A stretch of DNA of 64,000 nt, from the NCBI RefSeq assembly GCF_037190085.1, contig NZ_JBBCJO010000012.1, forward strand, positions 124,001-188,000, given 5' to 3'. Numbering within the stretch: position 1 is the first letter of the stretch; each line of letters begins with the position of its first letter. This document shows, in pieces, positions 15,610 to 25,134 of the stretch. The notes below the pieces were generated by a model. That model saw nothing but the letters and a program-made list of their open reading frames with translations. It ran no database searches and had not been told where the DNA came from. A program made the position numbers and the translations under genes. Source of the DNA: Gemmatimonas aurantiaca. GTDB taxonomy: Bacteria > Gemmatimonadota > Gemmatimonadetes > Gemmatimonadales > Gemmatimonadaceae.

Positions 15610-16749
15610 TCATCTGCCGCGTGACGATCGGCAGTCCCTCGGCGCCATCCCCGGCACGGCGATCCCCAGTGGCAGCGCGTCCCGCAGTCTGATCGCGTAC
15701 ACATTTTCGGAGACGATGGGGGCTTCGCCCGCCCGGCCACGTTGCATGCGGGCAAAAAAAAGCCATTGCCCATCCGGGGAGAAAGCCGGTGCGAATTCCG
15801 CGGCAGCGGTATTCACCCCGCGCAGGGGAACCGGTTCGCTCCAGGATGTCCCCTGCCGCGCGCTCACGTAGAGATCCGAATCGCCCTGCCCGCTGGCCCG
15901 GGTGTCCACCAGCAGGATCAGCGATTCATCGGCGGCGATGGCGGCGTTGGACACCTGGCCGCTGACGTTGATCACCGCGAGCGATTCCGGCGCTGCATAC
16001 GGCGCATCGTGTGCCGCCGCCGACAAGGCACCACCCACCGGTCGCGACCGGAAGATCGCCGACCGACGCGGCGGACCATTGTCGGCGCGTGCAAAGTAGA
16101 GGGTGCCGTTGCATGCAATGGTGGCGAAATAGTCGTCGACGGGAGAATTGACCGGTGCGGGCAGTCGACGGGGCGCGCCCCAGCCTGTTCTCTCACGTGG
16201 CGCGATCCAGATATCGAAATCCCGTTGATCGCGGCCACGTCCCTCCCCTCCACGGGTGGAGTTGAACAGCAGGTCGCCGGTTCCCGGCATCACGACCGGA
16301 TCGATCTCGAGCGCCGTGCTGTCGCTCCACGCCAGGGGACGGGGCAGACTCCAGTCCGACCCGGCACCCACCTCCGTGCGCTCGGACCACACCAGACCGA
16401 TGCGCCGATCGAACGCGACGCCTTCGAAGGTGCGGCGTGACAGGACCGCCTCGCGGGCATCGAGCGACATCGCGACAATGAACTCGCGATCCCGGCTGAG
16501 GACGCCGGGAGCCAGCCGCTCTCCGCTGTGCACGGCGCCACTGTCCTGGGGCGAGGCGCGATGACAGGCCGCGCCGATCAGCAGCAGGACGAGGGCACAG
16601 CACCAGGGAACCAGCGCGTCGGCAGCGCCGGCGCCGAATGCTCCTGCGCATTTTCCCCTGCACTCTCCCGTGCATGGTCGCGCACATTGTCCTGCCCTCG
16701 TTCCTGCAACCTGCGATGTCCCGAACGGGTAGTGGGAGAAGCCGGCCAT
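15610..16749 (-). CDS. PD40/WD40-like beta-propeller protein
   Basis: The protein of about 379 residues has repeated propeller blades with PD40-type motifs: DLLFNSTRGGEGRGRDQRDF then DIWIAP, GTLYFARADNG, SLILLVDTRASGQGDSDLYV and FAPAFSPDGQWLFFAR. A hydrophobic segment LVLLLIGAAC suggests lipidation, but it sits about 45 residues after ATG 16749; that start, or one at 16791, has no Shine-Dalgarno. Such proteins are usually periplasmic or surface sensors/adaptors akin to TolB. It is divergent from the LytTR regulator. Confidence 0.7.
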   Translation of the reverse strand: MAGFSHYPFGTSQVAGTRAGQCARPCTGECRGKCAGAFGAGAADALVPWCCALVLLLIGAACHRASPQDSGAVHSGERLAPGVLSRDREFIVAMSLDAREAVLSRRTFEGVAFDRRIGLVWSERTEVGAGSDWSLPRPLAWSDSTALEIDPVVMPGTGDLLFNSTRGGEGRGRDQRDFDIWIAPRERTGWGAPRRLPAPVNSPVDDYFATIACNGTLYFARADNGPPRRSAIFRSRPVGGALSAAAHDAPYAAPESLAVINVSGQVSNAAIAADESLILLVDTRASGQGDSDLYVSARQGTSWSEPVPLRGVNTAAAEFAPAFSPDGQWLFFARMQRGRAGEAPIVSENVYAIRLRDALPLGIAVPGMAPRDCRSSRGR

Positions 16750-16878
16750 GATCGTGAAATGGAAGGTCGGTGGAAGGTCTGCGGCACACATCGGTGTTGC
16801 CCGACCGACGGAACGCGCATTCTTCCTGGACCTTCAACAGCCCGCAATCACGGCGTGACGAACCTGCTCATCGATGGT

Positions 16879-17766
16879 ATGAACATCCACGGCGCCACCA
16901 CGCACCCCTCGACGGACACTTTCGGTTTACGGCGCCTCTCGGAATGGGGAGGCGCGGCCATTGTCCTGATCACGGCGCAGACGCTGCTGCTGCACGGCAT
17001 CGGCGGCCGACAGACGCCGATATTCATGGCGCTTTCGTGGTCATCCGCCACCGTCATCGCGTGGCTGCTGACACTGATCGTCAGCTGGCCGCTCGTGACG
17101 CGTTGGTTCGCCCTGGTCCGGCGGCATCCCCTGAGCGGCATGGCGCTCCTGGCCGTGGCCATCGTCGGTGCCATCGCGCTGGCCGCCGCCCTACGCGCGA
17201 TACTCGACCTCGGCCTGCCCGCACTCGCTCGTTCCACCTGGGTGGTGGAACGGACCCTGACGGTCCGCATGCAGGACTACGCGTTGCGCTGGCTTGGGCC
17301 GGGAGTGTTGTTCTGTGGGCTGGTCCTGGCGCTGCGGTGGCGGTCTGCGACGGCAGCGCCGGTCCCTGTGGCGCCCGAACCGCCGCCCGTTGCCGCGCCG
17401 CCTGCCCATCCGATCGCCGCCGCTCAGCTCAGCGTTCGTGTGGGCGAACGGGAAATCATGGTGCCGGAGGATCACATCAGCTGGTGCAAGGCCGACGGCA
17501 ACTATGTGCATCTGCACCTTCGTCAGGCATGTGGCGGACAACGTGTCCTCACGGCCCGTCTCCCCATCGGTCAGCTCGCACGGACGCTCCCTGCACATCG
17601 TTTCGTGCGGGTACACCGCTCCATCATCGTCGCCGTGAGCGACGTCGCGGAACTGCGTGCGCCGCGGGACCGCGGGGCCTCATTGCTGCTGCGCAGCGGG
17701 GCCACCGTTCCGGTGAGCCGCGAGGGGAGACGCCTGCTGAAAGAGCAGATGGGGCCTGCGATCTGA
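16879..17766 (+). CDS. Membrane-anchored LytTR-family regulator
   Basis: This 295-residue protein has four predicted membrane helices in residues 20-160 (IVLITAQTLLLHGIG, ATVIAWLLTLIVSW, MALLAVAIVGAIALAAAL, GVLFCGLVLAL), a Pro/Ala linker, then a LytTR DNA-binding domain (ISWCKADGNYVHLHL, LPIGQLARTLPAHRFVRVHR, SIIVAVSDVAEL). It lacks a receiver domain, so it would sense within the membrane and bind DNA directly. The start is uncertain: a GTG at 16855 is in frame. Confidence 0.8.
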   Translation: MNIHGATTHPSTDTFGLRRLSEWGGAAIVLITAQTLLLHGIGGRQTPIFMALSWSSATVIAWLLTLIVSWPLVTRWFALVRRHPLSGMALLAVAIVGAIALAAALRAILDLGLPALARSTWVVERTLTVRMQDYALRWLGPGVLFCGLVLALRWRSATAAPVPVAPEPPPVAAPPAHPIAAAQLSVRVGEREIMVPEDHISWCKADGNYVHLHLRQACGGQRVLTARLPIGQLARTLPAHRFVRVHRSIIVAVSDVAELRAPRDRGASLLLRSGATVPVSREGRRLLKEQMGPAI

Positions 17767-17777
17767 CAGGCCCCATC
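17748..17777 (+). terminator. Terminator of the LytTR gene
   Basis: GATGGGGCCTG (17748-17758) and CAGGCCCCATC (17767-17777) form an 11-bp perfect stem with the stop codon in the loop, followed by TTCATT. It lies between this gene and the convergent icmF. Confidence 0.8.
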
Positions 17778-17839
17778 TTCATTGCCACGTTGTTGCCGAC
17801 GGGGGTCACACCCGCAGCCGTCGGCAACGACGAAACGTC

Positions 17840-20800
17840 TTACATGTTGCGGCGATACTGACCACCCACCGCGAAGAGCGCCTGGCTGATCTGCCCGAGG
17901 GTGCAGACCTTGGTGGTCTCCATGAGTTCCTCGAACAGGTTGCCGTTGCGCAGCGCCACCTTCCGGAGACGTTCGAGCGCCGCCTTCCCCTGCTCGGCGT
18001 TGCGCCCCTGCACTGCCGCCACCGTCTCGATCTGCTGCTCCTTCTCCTCGGTGGTGGAGCGGATCACTTCGCGCGGCAGCACCGTGGGCGATCCGTCGGA
18101 CGACAGGAACGTGTTCACGCCGATCACCGGCAGTTCCCCGGTGTGCTTGAGCTGCTCGTAATACAGCGATTCTTCCTGGATCTTGCCGCGCTGATACATG
18201 GTTTCCATCGCGCCGAGAACCCCACCGCGCTCGCTGATGCGATCGAACTCCTGCAATACGGCCTCTTCCACCAGATCGGTGAGCCGCTCGATGATGAACG
18301 AGCCCTGGAAGGGGTTCTGATTCTTCGCGAGCCCGAACTCGTGATTGATGATCAACTGGATCGCCATCGCCCGACGCACGCTTTCTTCCGTGGGCGTCGT
18401 GATGGCTTCATCGTAGGCGTTGGTGTGCAGCGAGTTGCAGTTGTCGAAGATCGCGTACAGTGCCTGCAGCGTGGTGCGGATGTCGTTGAACGAGATCTCC
18501 TGCGCGTGCAGCGAACGTCCGCTGGTCTGCACATGGTACTTGAGCATCTGTGAGCGCGGTGCGCCCTCGTAACGCAGCTTGAGGGCCTTCGACCAGATGC
18601 GACGGGCCACGCGGCCGATCACCGCATACTCGGGATCGGTGCCGTTGGAGAAGAAGAACGACAGATTTGGCGCAAAACTGTCGATGGGCAAACCGCGCGC
18701 CAGGTAGTACTCCACGTATGTGAAGCCGTTGGCCAGCGTGAACGCCAGTTGGGAAACGGGTGTCGCGCCCGCCTCGGCGATGTGGTACCCGGAGATGGAC
18801 ACCGAGTAGAAGTTGCGCACGTCGTTCTTCGTGAAGTACTCCTGCACGTCGCCCATGAGCTTGAGCGAGAACTCCGTGGAGAAGATGCAGGTGTTCTGCG
18901 CCTGATCTTCCTTCAGGATGTCGGCCTGCACCGTGCCACGCACCTTCGTGATGGTCTCACGCTTGATGCGGTCGTACACCTCCCGCGGCAGCACCATGTC
19001 GCCGGTGACACCCAGCAGCATGAGACCAAGCCCGTCGTTGCCCGGCGGCAGCGGTCCGCTGTACACGGGTCGCCGCTGACCCACCGACTCGAAGTAGGCG
19101 TCGATCTTCGCCTGCACCTCGGCTTCGAGTCCCTCGGCCTTGATGTACTTCTCGCACTGCTGATCGATCGCGGCATTCATGAAGAAGCCGGTCAGCATGG
19201 GCGCGGGGCCGTTGATCGTCATCGACACCGAGGTCTTCGGATCGGCGAGATCGAATCCCGAATACAACTTCTTCGCATCGTCCAGGCAGCAGATCGACAC
19301 ACCGGAGTTGCCGATCTTGCCGTAGATGTCGGGACGGGTGGCCGGATCGTTGCCGTACAGCGTCACCGAATCGAAGGCGGTGGACAACCGATGCGCCGGC
19401 TGTCCCTGCGAGACGTAATGGAAACGGCGGTTCGTACGTTCCGGTCCACCTTCACCGGCGAACATGCGCGTGGGATCCTCCCCTTCGCGCTTGAACGGGA
19501 ACACACCCGCCGTATACGGGAATTCACCCGGCACGTTTTCCTGCAGCACCCAGCGCAGCACATCGCCCCATCCCGTGTACGACGGCAGCGCCACCTTGGG
19601 TACCTGCTGATGCGACAGCGACTCCGTCGTGAGCGGCACCGTGATGTCCTTGCCGCGCACCTGATAGGTGAACGTGGTGCCTTCGTACCGGGCGTGCTGT
19701 TCGGGCCACGTCTCGAGGATGCGGAGGTTCTCGCCATCGAGCTTGCGACTCACCTCGTCTTTCACCGCGGCGATGGCGCCGCCGTCGTCCACCAGCTTCT
19801 CGGCTTCCTTCAAGGCCTGCAGCTTGTTCGCGACCTCCGCCTGCGCGGCCACCCAGCCGTTGTAGCGCCGCACGGTCTCGCTGATCTCGGCGAGATACCG
19901 CACCCGTTCCGGCGGGATGATGTTGATCTTCTCCGACTCTTCGCCATTGGCGTCGAGCGTGGAATGCAACGGCGCCTGACACTTCTCCGCGATGCGATCC
20001 ATCAGCGTGCGATAGAGACGCGTCGTGCCCGGATCGTTGAACTGCGACGCGATGGTGCCCACCACCGGCATCTGATCCACCGTGCGATCGAACTGCCGGT
20101 GATTCCGCTGGTATTGCTTGCGTACGTCGCGCAACGCGTCGAGCGCACCGCGCTTGTCGAACTTGTTGAGGGCCACCACATCGGCGAAGTCGAGCATGTC
20201 GATCTTCTCGAGCTGCGTGGCCGCGCCGTATTCCGGGGTCATCACGTACAGTGCGACATCGGAATGGTTGGTGATTTCCGTGTCCGACTGACCGATACCC
20301 GCCGTCTCGAGAATGATGAGGTCGAAACCGGCCATCTTGAGAATGGCCACCGCGTCCTGCACGTACGACGACAGCGCCAGATTGGCCTGACGCGTGGCCA
20401 GCGACCGCATGTACACCCGCGGATTGTTGATCGCATTCATGCGGATGCGATCGCCCAGCAGCGCACCGCCCGTCTTCCGCTTGCTGGGGTCGACGGAGAT
20501 GATGCCGATGGTCTTGTCGGCGAAGTCCATCAGGTAGCGGCGCACCAGTTCGTCCACCAGCGACGACTTGCCCGCGCCACCCGTGCCCGTGATCCCCAGC
20601 ACCGGCGTGCGACGCGTGGCCGCATCGGCGCGGATCTGATCGAACAGCGGCAGGTGTTCTTCCCGCCAGTTTTCGGCGGCCGAGATGAGACGGCCGATCG
20701 AACGCGCATCGCGCTGACCCGCCTTCTCCACGTCCTCCGCCGAGACGTCACGCCCCGTGGGGAAATCGCAGCGCCGCAGCAGGTCGTTGATCATCCCCTG

Positions 20801-21259
20801 CAGCCCCATCGCACGCCCATCGTCGGGCGAGTAGATGTGTTCGATGCCGTAGGCATGGAGCTCGGCGATTTCATCGGGCAGAATCACGCCACCACCGCCG
20901 GCGAAGATGCGGATGTGGCCACATCCGGCTTCCTCGAGACGGTCGTGCATGTATTTCAGGTACTCGACATGGCCGCCCTGATAGGACGTCATCGCAATGG
21001 CGTTCACGTCCTCCTGGATCGCGCAGTTGACCACCTCGTCCACCGACCGGTCGTGGCCCAGATGAATGACCTCGGCGCCACTGGCCTGGATGATCCGGCG
21101 CATGACGTTGATCGCGGCGTCATGTCCATCGAACAGCGAGGCCGCCGTGACGATCCGGATCTTGTGACGGGCCTGGTAGATGCCGGAGTCCTGTGCGGCC
21201 GCGCGCACCGCGGGGGACGGCGTGGCGGGGACGGGGGCAGGAGAGATCGTGCTTGCCAT
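17840..21259 (-). CDS. icmF: Fused isobutyryl-CoA mutase with GTPase chaperone domain
   Basis: This 1139-residue enzyme interconverts isobutyryl-CoA and n-butyryl-CoA using adenosylcobalamin. Order: B12-binding domain (LFDGHDAAINV with the axial His), a MeaI-like GTPase that loads and protects the cofactor (P-loop GTGGAGKSS, later NKFDKRGA), then the mutase barrel (ISGYHIAEAGATPVSQLAF, HVQTSGRSLHAQEISFNDIR, NPFQGSF). The fusion and HAQEISFND block set it apart from methylmalonyl-CoA mutase. ATG 21259 follows AGGA and comes 14 bases after a CWC-type gene. No cobalamin riboswitch is visible upstream. Confidence 0.95.
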   Translation of the reverse strand: MASTISPAPVPATPSPAVRAAAQDSGIYQARHKIRIVTAASLFDGHDAAINVMRRIIQASGAEVIHLGHDRSVDEVVNCAIQEDVNAIAMTSYQGGHVEYLKYMHDRLEEAGCGHIRIFAGGGGVILPDEIAELHAYGIEHIYSPDDGRAMGLQGMINDLLRRCDFPTGRDVSAEDVEKAGQRDARSIGRLISAAENWREEHLPLFDQIRADAATRRTPVLGITGTGGAGKSSLVDELVRRYLMDFADKTIGIISVDPSKRKTGGALLGDRIRMNAINNPRVYMRSLATRQANLALSSYVQDAVAILKMAGFDLIILETAGIGQSDTEITNHSDVALYVMTPEYGAATQLEKIDMLDFADVVALNKFDKRGALDALRDVRKQYQRNHRQFDRTVDQMPVVGTIASQFNDPGTTRLYRTLMDRIAEKCQAPLHSTLDANGEESEKINIIPPERVRYLAEISETVRRYNGWVAAQAEVANKLQALKEAEKLVDDGGAIAAVKDEVSRKLDGENLRILETWPEQHARYEGTTFTYQVRGKDITVPLTTESLSHQQVPKVALPSYTGWGDVLRWVLQENVPGEFPYTAGVFPFKREGEDPTRMFAGEGGPERTNRRFHYVSQGQPAHRLSTAFDSVTLYGNDPATRPDIYGKIGNSGVSICCLDDAKKLYSGFDLADPKTSVSMTINGPAPMLTGFFMNAAIDQQCEKYIKAEGLEAEVQAKIDAYFESVGQRRPVYSGPLPPGNDGLGLMLLGVTGDMVLPREVYDRIKRETITKVRGTVQADILKEDQAQNTCIFSTEFSLKLMGDVQEYFTKNDVRNFYSVSISGYHIAEAGATPVSQLAFTLANGFTYVEYYLARGLPIDSFAPNLSFFFSNGTDPEYAVIGRVARRIWSKALKLRYEGAPRSQMLKYHVQTSGRSLHAQEISFNDIRTTLQALYAIFDNCNSLHTNAYDEAITTPTEESVRRAMAIQLIINHEFGLAKNQNPFQGSFIIERLTDLVEEAVLQEFDRISERGGVLGAMETMYQRGKIQEESLYYEQLKHTGELPVIGVNTFLSSDGSPTVLPREVIRSTTEEKEQQIETVAAVQGRNAEQGKAALERLRKVALRNGNLFEELMETTKVCTLGQISQALFAVGGQYRRNM

Positions 21260-21273
21260 GAGAGATCCTGAAA

Positions 21274-21528
21274 TCAAGAAGGCCGGTCGGTCACGCCGCG
21301 AACGACGGCCAGGCATCGTTCGCAATAACAGGCGGGAGAGACCGGCCCAGACTCCGCGAGAGGGACGGGGCGGGGTGTCGTCGGGCGGTCAGAAGGAAGA
21401 TAAGCCACCGTCCGGCTGCACCAGCAGGTCGAAGCGTCATCGGCCCCCAACGCCATGGCGCAGCGATTGTCCCCCTGACAGGAGGGACAACGCTGGAATG
21501 TCATGGAGACGGAGGACGGAGTGGACAC
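21274..21528 (-). CDS. Cysteine-rich CWC family protein
   Basis: This 84-residue protein has the CWC Cys pattern: CPSCQGDNRC, TCWC, then ACYCERCL, which probably binds zinc. Family function is unknown. It starts at GTG 21528 after GAGGGT, or at ATG 21504. The stop is 14 bases from icmF, so the two are probably co-transcribed; a link to cofactor handling is only an inference. Confidence 0.8.
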   Translation of the reverse strand: MSTPSSVSMTFQRCPSCQGDNRCAMALGADDASTCWCSRTVAYLPSDRPTTPRPVPLAESGPVSPACYCERCLAVVRGVTDRPS

Positions 21529-21588
21529 ACCCTCAATTACGTCGTGGACGTGGAGATGCTGAATGGCCGGGTGTCCGGGCGGCGCGCC

Positions 21589-23196
21589 TCACCCCGCCGT
21601 GGGGAAGAACATCCGGAAGGTGCTCCCCTGGCCCGGCTCGCTCTCCACCTGCACTGCGGCATCGTGGGTGCGGGCGATCCCCAGTGTCATGGGCAGGCCC
21701 ATCCCACGTCCCACGAACTTGCTCGTGAAGAAAGGATCGAAGATCCGGTCGATATCGCTCGCGGCAACACCGGCGCCCTGATCGGTCACGGTCAGGCAGA
21801 CATACCGTCCCGGCTGGGGTACGAAGTCCCGCGGGAAGAACCGCCCCCCCGTCAACTCCCGGCCATCGCGGATTTCCACGCCGATACGGATGTCATGGCG
21901 GGGCCGATCGCTCGACTCCCAGGCATTCGCGACGAGCGCGAGCAACGCCTGCTGCAGTTGGGCTTCACTGGCCGTCACACGCGGCGCCTTGTCGGGCAGT
22001 GATGTCGACAATTGCACACCCGCGGGCGCGGAGGCCTGCAGCATGGGGATCATGCGTCGGCACATATCCGCCAGATCGAGAGACTTCATCGTCGCATGCG
22101 ACAGCCCCAGATAGGTGAGCAGCTTCGTGCTCACTTCGGCGGCGTTCGAAGCCGCCTGCCTCGCCGTGTCGATCAGGCGCGCGACTTCCCCGTCACGCGG
22201 GAGTTCATCGGCGGCGATCTGCAACGACAGCAGGACGACGTGCAACTGATTGTTGAAATGGTGCGCGATCGCGCCAGCCATGCGATCGAGACTCTGCGCC
22301 TTCTCCAGCTGGTAATTGAGCGACTGCAGGTGCTCCCGCTCACGCTCGGCCTGTCGATACGGCGTCCGGTCGATGCCGTAGACGACATTGCGGTGACCCA
22401 CCGCGATGAAGCCCCACTCGATGTCCTTGACGGTACCATCGGCACCAGTGACCCGGGTCTCCATGGGTTGGATCCGGCCCTGCGTGCGGATGGCCTCATT
22501 CACCCGTCGGGTCCACTCGGTGGACACTTCCGCACGGTACTCCGGATCGGGATACGCGAGCGGCCACCACGCCTCCGCGTCACCAAAATCGGAAGACCGG
22601 TAGCCGAGGATTTCCGTAAGGCGACTGTTCACGGACACCGTCGCCTGGCCGGGCCCTTCACTCAGCAGCACGATCATCGGCGTGCTTTCCACCATCACGC
22701 GGAAATCGAGTTCCCGCTGCCTGAGCATCGACTCGAGGTGCTTGCGGTCGGTGATGTCGTAGTTGTGCCAGACGCGGCAATTGATGCGTCCATTCACCTC
22801 GATGGGAATCCAGTCGAGGGAAATGACACGACCGTTCTGCAGGGTGACTTCGATCCCCTGACGGGTGCGTCCCCGCGCCATCACTTCACGCACCCGCTGT
22901 TGTTCGAGCACCGGATCGAACCAGCGGGAGCGGACCATCTGCAGGATGTCGGACGCCGAGTGCCCGAGGAGCGCCGACGGCGGAATGGCGAGCCCGTAGA
23001 GATCGCAGAAGGCCTGATTGGCGAACTCCACGCCGTGACTGTCGCTCACGACGAGAATGCCATGCGGCAGCATGCGCAGCATCTGCTCGAGGACCGCAAA
23101 CGACTGGAAATCTCGCGTGGGGCTGACGCCGCTCTGACGCATCGCCAGTTCCACCGCTTCCTCGAGATCCATGTCGCGATCACTGCCTAGGGTCAC
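21589..23196 (-). CDS. PAS-domain sensor histidine kinase
   Basis: This 535-residue protein has no membrane segment. Two PAS domains (about 35-155 and 165-285; LPHGILVVSDSHGVEFANQA and STPMIVLLSEGPG) precede a phosphoacceptor block LDRMAGAIAHHFNNQL and a HATPase domain (N box NAWESSD, G1 DQGAGV, GRGMGLPMTLGIARTHDA). GTG 23196 is preferred because GGAGG lies four bases upstream. No response regulator is adjacent, so the partner is unknown; a cytoplasmic ligand or redox signal is likely. Confidence 0.9.
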   Translation of the reverse strand: MTLGSDRDMDLEEAVELAMRQSGVSPTRDFQSFAVLEQMLRMLPHGILVVSDSHGVEFANQAFCDLYGLAIPPSALLGHSASDILQMVRSRWFDPVLEQQRVREVMARGRTRQGIEVTLQNGRVISLDWIPIEVNGRINCRVWHNYDITDRKHLESMLRQRELDFRVMVESTPMIVLLSEGPGQATVSVNSRLTEILGYRSSDFGDAEAWWPLAYPDPEYRAEVSTEWTRRVNEAIRTQGRIQPMETRVTGADGTVKDIEWGFIAVGHRNVVYGIDRTPYRQAEREREHLQSLNYQLEKAQSLDRMAGAIAHHFNNQLHVVLLSLQIAADELPRDGEVARLIDTARQAASNAAEVSTKLLTYLGLSHATMKSLDLADMCRRMIPMLQASAPAGVQLSTSLPDKAPRVTASEAQLQQALLALVANAWESSDRPRHDIRIGVEIRDGRELTGGRFFPRDFVPQPGRYVCLTVTDQGAGVAASDIDRIFDPFFTSKFVGRGMGLPMTLGIARTHDAAVQVESEPGQGSTFRMFFPTAG

Positions 23197-23430
23197 TCAG
23201 CCTCCGATGCCTGTCTGTGGAAATCGCACACCCCCGGTGTCGTCCACTCCGTTCGACATCTGGTGCATCGGCGGCATCCTTCCCGCTCTGGCTTGCACGA
23301 ATGGCACGGGCATGTCCGTTGCCACGAGGCCGCTGCAGTGTCCCGACGTTGCTCATGTATTGCGTCGGCACCTGATGGCGTCAAGCGCGCGGCCGGGATT
23401 CGGGGAGGGCGATCACTCCCACCGGCAAGC
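23197..23430. other. Intergenic region without a gene
   Basis: Between the PAS kinase start and the tRNA-Gly terminator I see no supported coding frame or structured RNA. It should hold the kinase promoter, but no clear -35/-10 pair stands out. Confidence 0.5.
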
Positions 23431-23463
23431 AAAAACCCCGTCAACAAAAAGCGCTGACGGGGT
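23431..23463 (-). terminator. Terminator of tRNA-Gly
   Basis: On the minus strand ACCCCGTCA (23463-23455) and TGACGGGGT (23443-23435) form a 9-bp stem followed by TTTT. Confidence 0.85.
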
Positions 23464-23478
23464 CTGGCTGGAACGGAG

Positions 23479-23551
<73 letters not shown>

Positions 23552-23666
23552 ATGCACTACGTCCGGACCAACTTAGCCGCGCTCACGCACCGAAGTAAGG
23601 GGAGCGGGAGCGCGATGCATGAACATCGTGTATTGCCAACGTGATGAACGCCGTGCGTGAACCGTC

Positions 23667-24392
23667 TTAGGGCTGCGTACCCCGGAGATTGAAGGTGAGC
23701 GATGCACCGTTGGACAGACGGGCGGTGACCGTCTGCGAGCCGACGGCCACCTGCAGCGTCACGGACGCGACGCCGCTGACGTCGGTCGTGGACTGCAGCG
23801 CGCTGAGGGTGCCTGCGGTCGTGCTCCATGTCACGGTGGCCGACGGCACCGCATTGCCGTACTGATCGAAGGCCCGCACCCGAAGCGCGGCACTGGTCGC
23901 TCCTGCCGCCAGCGTCTGATTGTCACCATCGAGCAGCGCGAAGGCCGCCGCCGGTCCCGCCGTCCCGAAGGCGACGAGCGTGTCGATGGCGCCACTGATC
24001 ATGGTGGCCGTGACCATCTGCACTCCGACCCGCTTGCCCAGCGTCCAGATGGTCGTGGTTTCACCGGTCGCGTCGGTTCCGGAAAGCGTCAGACTGAGCG
24101 ATCCGCCCCCGGTGAGCACGGCCCAGGACACGGGCGAGTTGACCATCGGATTGCCATTCTGATCGAACACCTTCACCCCGATGGGCTTGGCCAGGGTCGT
24201 GCCCACCGGCGCGGACTGACTGTCGGTGGCGGCCACGATCTCCATCACCGTAGCGGTCGGGATGATGGTGCCTGTGGACTCGGCAGTGTGGCAGGCGCTG
24301 GCGAGGACCGCGGCGCCGACGCCGGCACACAGAAGCCCGGCCCGCCGGCCAGCGGCGCGGGAATGACCAGAGAACGCGGTGAACCAGGACAT
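23667..24392 (-). CDS. Lipoprotein with two bacterial Ig-like domains
   Basis: The protein of about 241 residues has a lipoprotein signal (GLLCAGVGAAVLASAC) and two repeats of the Big_1/invasin Ig-like type, seen as KPIGVKVFDQNGNPMVNSPVSW and ALRVRAFDQYGNAVPSATVTW with GVQMVTAT/SQTVTARL ends. It is probably a surface protein. ATG 24392 gives a 34-residue signal; an upstream ATG at 24455 has GGAG but adds a repetitive PPSL stretch. Confidence 0.75.
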   Translation of the reverse strand: MSWFTAFSGHSRAAGRRAGLLCAGVGAAVLASACHTAESTGTIIPTATVMEIVAATDSQSAPVGTTLAKPIGVKVFDQNGNPMVNSPVSWAVLTGGGSLSLTLSGTDATGETTTIWTLGKRVGVQMVTATMISGAIDTLVAFGTAGPAAAFALLDGDNQTLAAGATSAALRVRAFDQYGNAVPSATVTWSTTAGTLSALQSTTDVSGVASVTLQVAVGSQTVTARLSNGASLTFNLRGTQP

Positions 24393-24420
24393 GAACGGTG
24401 ACGTGAGCAGCGACAAGGAC

Positions 24421-24456
24421 AACGACGGGGGCAAAGACGGGGGCAACGACGGCATC
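24421..24456. repeat. 12-bp tandem repeats at the 5' end of the Ig-like gene
   Basis: AACGACGGGGGC (24421-24432), AAAGACGGGGGC (24433-24444) and AACGACGGCATC (24445-24456) follow each other. If the upstream ATG at 24455 is used they encode a PPSL repeat. Confidence 0.6.
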
Positions 24457-24680
24457 GGCAAATCTCCGGCAACATCCTGCAGAGTTGGTGTCGGACGCGG
24501 TACCCCCGATTGGACCCGGGGGTCACGGGAAAGGTTACCGGCAAGAGGGCCGACAGCGTTGACGAAACGTTCGCCGACGGCACCTCCTGCGCAGACACAT
24601 CGACACGACGGATCCCCATGCGGACGGGCAAACAGGGGGAATACAGCAACGGGGACAAAACAGGGACTTCGGCAACGCAA

Positions 24681-24712
24681 AACGCCGATCCGTCGGGTGA
24701 CGGATCGGCGTT
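24681..24712 (-). terminator. Terminator of the seven-tRNA array
   Basis: AACGCCGATCCGTC (24681-24694) and GACGGATCGGCGTT (24699-24712) are a perfect 14-bp inverted repeat; on the minus strand TTGC follows. It lies eight bases after tRNA-Thr. Confidence 0.85.
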
Positions 24713-24720
24713 GGCGAAAG

Positions 24721-24792
24721 AGCCACAGATCGGGATTGAACCGATGACCGCCCGATTACGAATCGGGTGCTCTACCACTGAGCTACTGTGGC
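24721..24792 (-). tRNA. tRNA-Thr(CGT)
   Basis: Acceptor GCCACAG/CTGTGGC, anticodon stem CCCGA/TCGGG with loop TTCGTAA (anticodon CGT), discriminator T. It is the last gene of the tRNA array. Confidence 0.94.
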
Positions 24793-24842
24793 AATGCGGT
24801 GGAATGTAGCGTCCACCGCGGAGGAACAACATGGCTACAACA

Positions 24843-24924
24843 TGCCCTGGCGCGGACTCGAACCGCGACGCCTTGCGGCACCACCCCCTCAAGATGGCGT
24901 GTCTACCAATTTCACCACCAGGGC
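24843..24924 (-). tRNA. tRNA-Leu(GAG)
   Basis: Acceptor GCCCTGG/CCAGGGC, anticodon stem CCATC/GGTGG with loop TTGAGGG (anticodon GAG), a short variable arm (TGCCGCAAGGCG region) as in class II tRNAs, discriminator A. Confidence 0.92.
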
Positions 24925-25000
24925 GAGGGGCCCGGTCGAGCCGACCGAGACCTGCAACCACAACCTGCCAACTTCACCTGCACCTGCTGAGCCCATACAA

Positions 25001-25075
25001 CGGGAGCGACGGGGCTCGAACCCGCGACCTCTCGAGTGACAGTCGAGTGCTCTAACCAAACTGAGCTACGCCCCC
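25001..25075 (-). tRNA. tRNA-Asp(GTC)
   Basis: Acceptor GGGGGCG/CGCTCCC (one G-U), anticodon stem CTCGA/TCGAG with loop CTGTCAC (anticodon GTC), discriminator G as expected for Asp. Confidence 0.95.
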
Positions 25076-25134
25076 AACTTCGGTCCGACACCTGCGGTAC
25101 CACACCTGCATCCTGCACGACTCGGCTGAGTCGA

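Noticed and set aside
18749..21271. 840-codon plus-strand frame
   Set aside because: It is the antisense of icmF; the protein is His/Arg-rich without domains, as expected from GC-rich codon bias.
21529..21588. Cobalamin riboswitch for icmF
   Set aside because: The gap is only 60 bases and shows no B12-box-like sequence.
24421..24456. CRISPR-like array
   Set aside because: Units are 12 bp with no spacers; this is a simple tandem repeat. No other array was seen.
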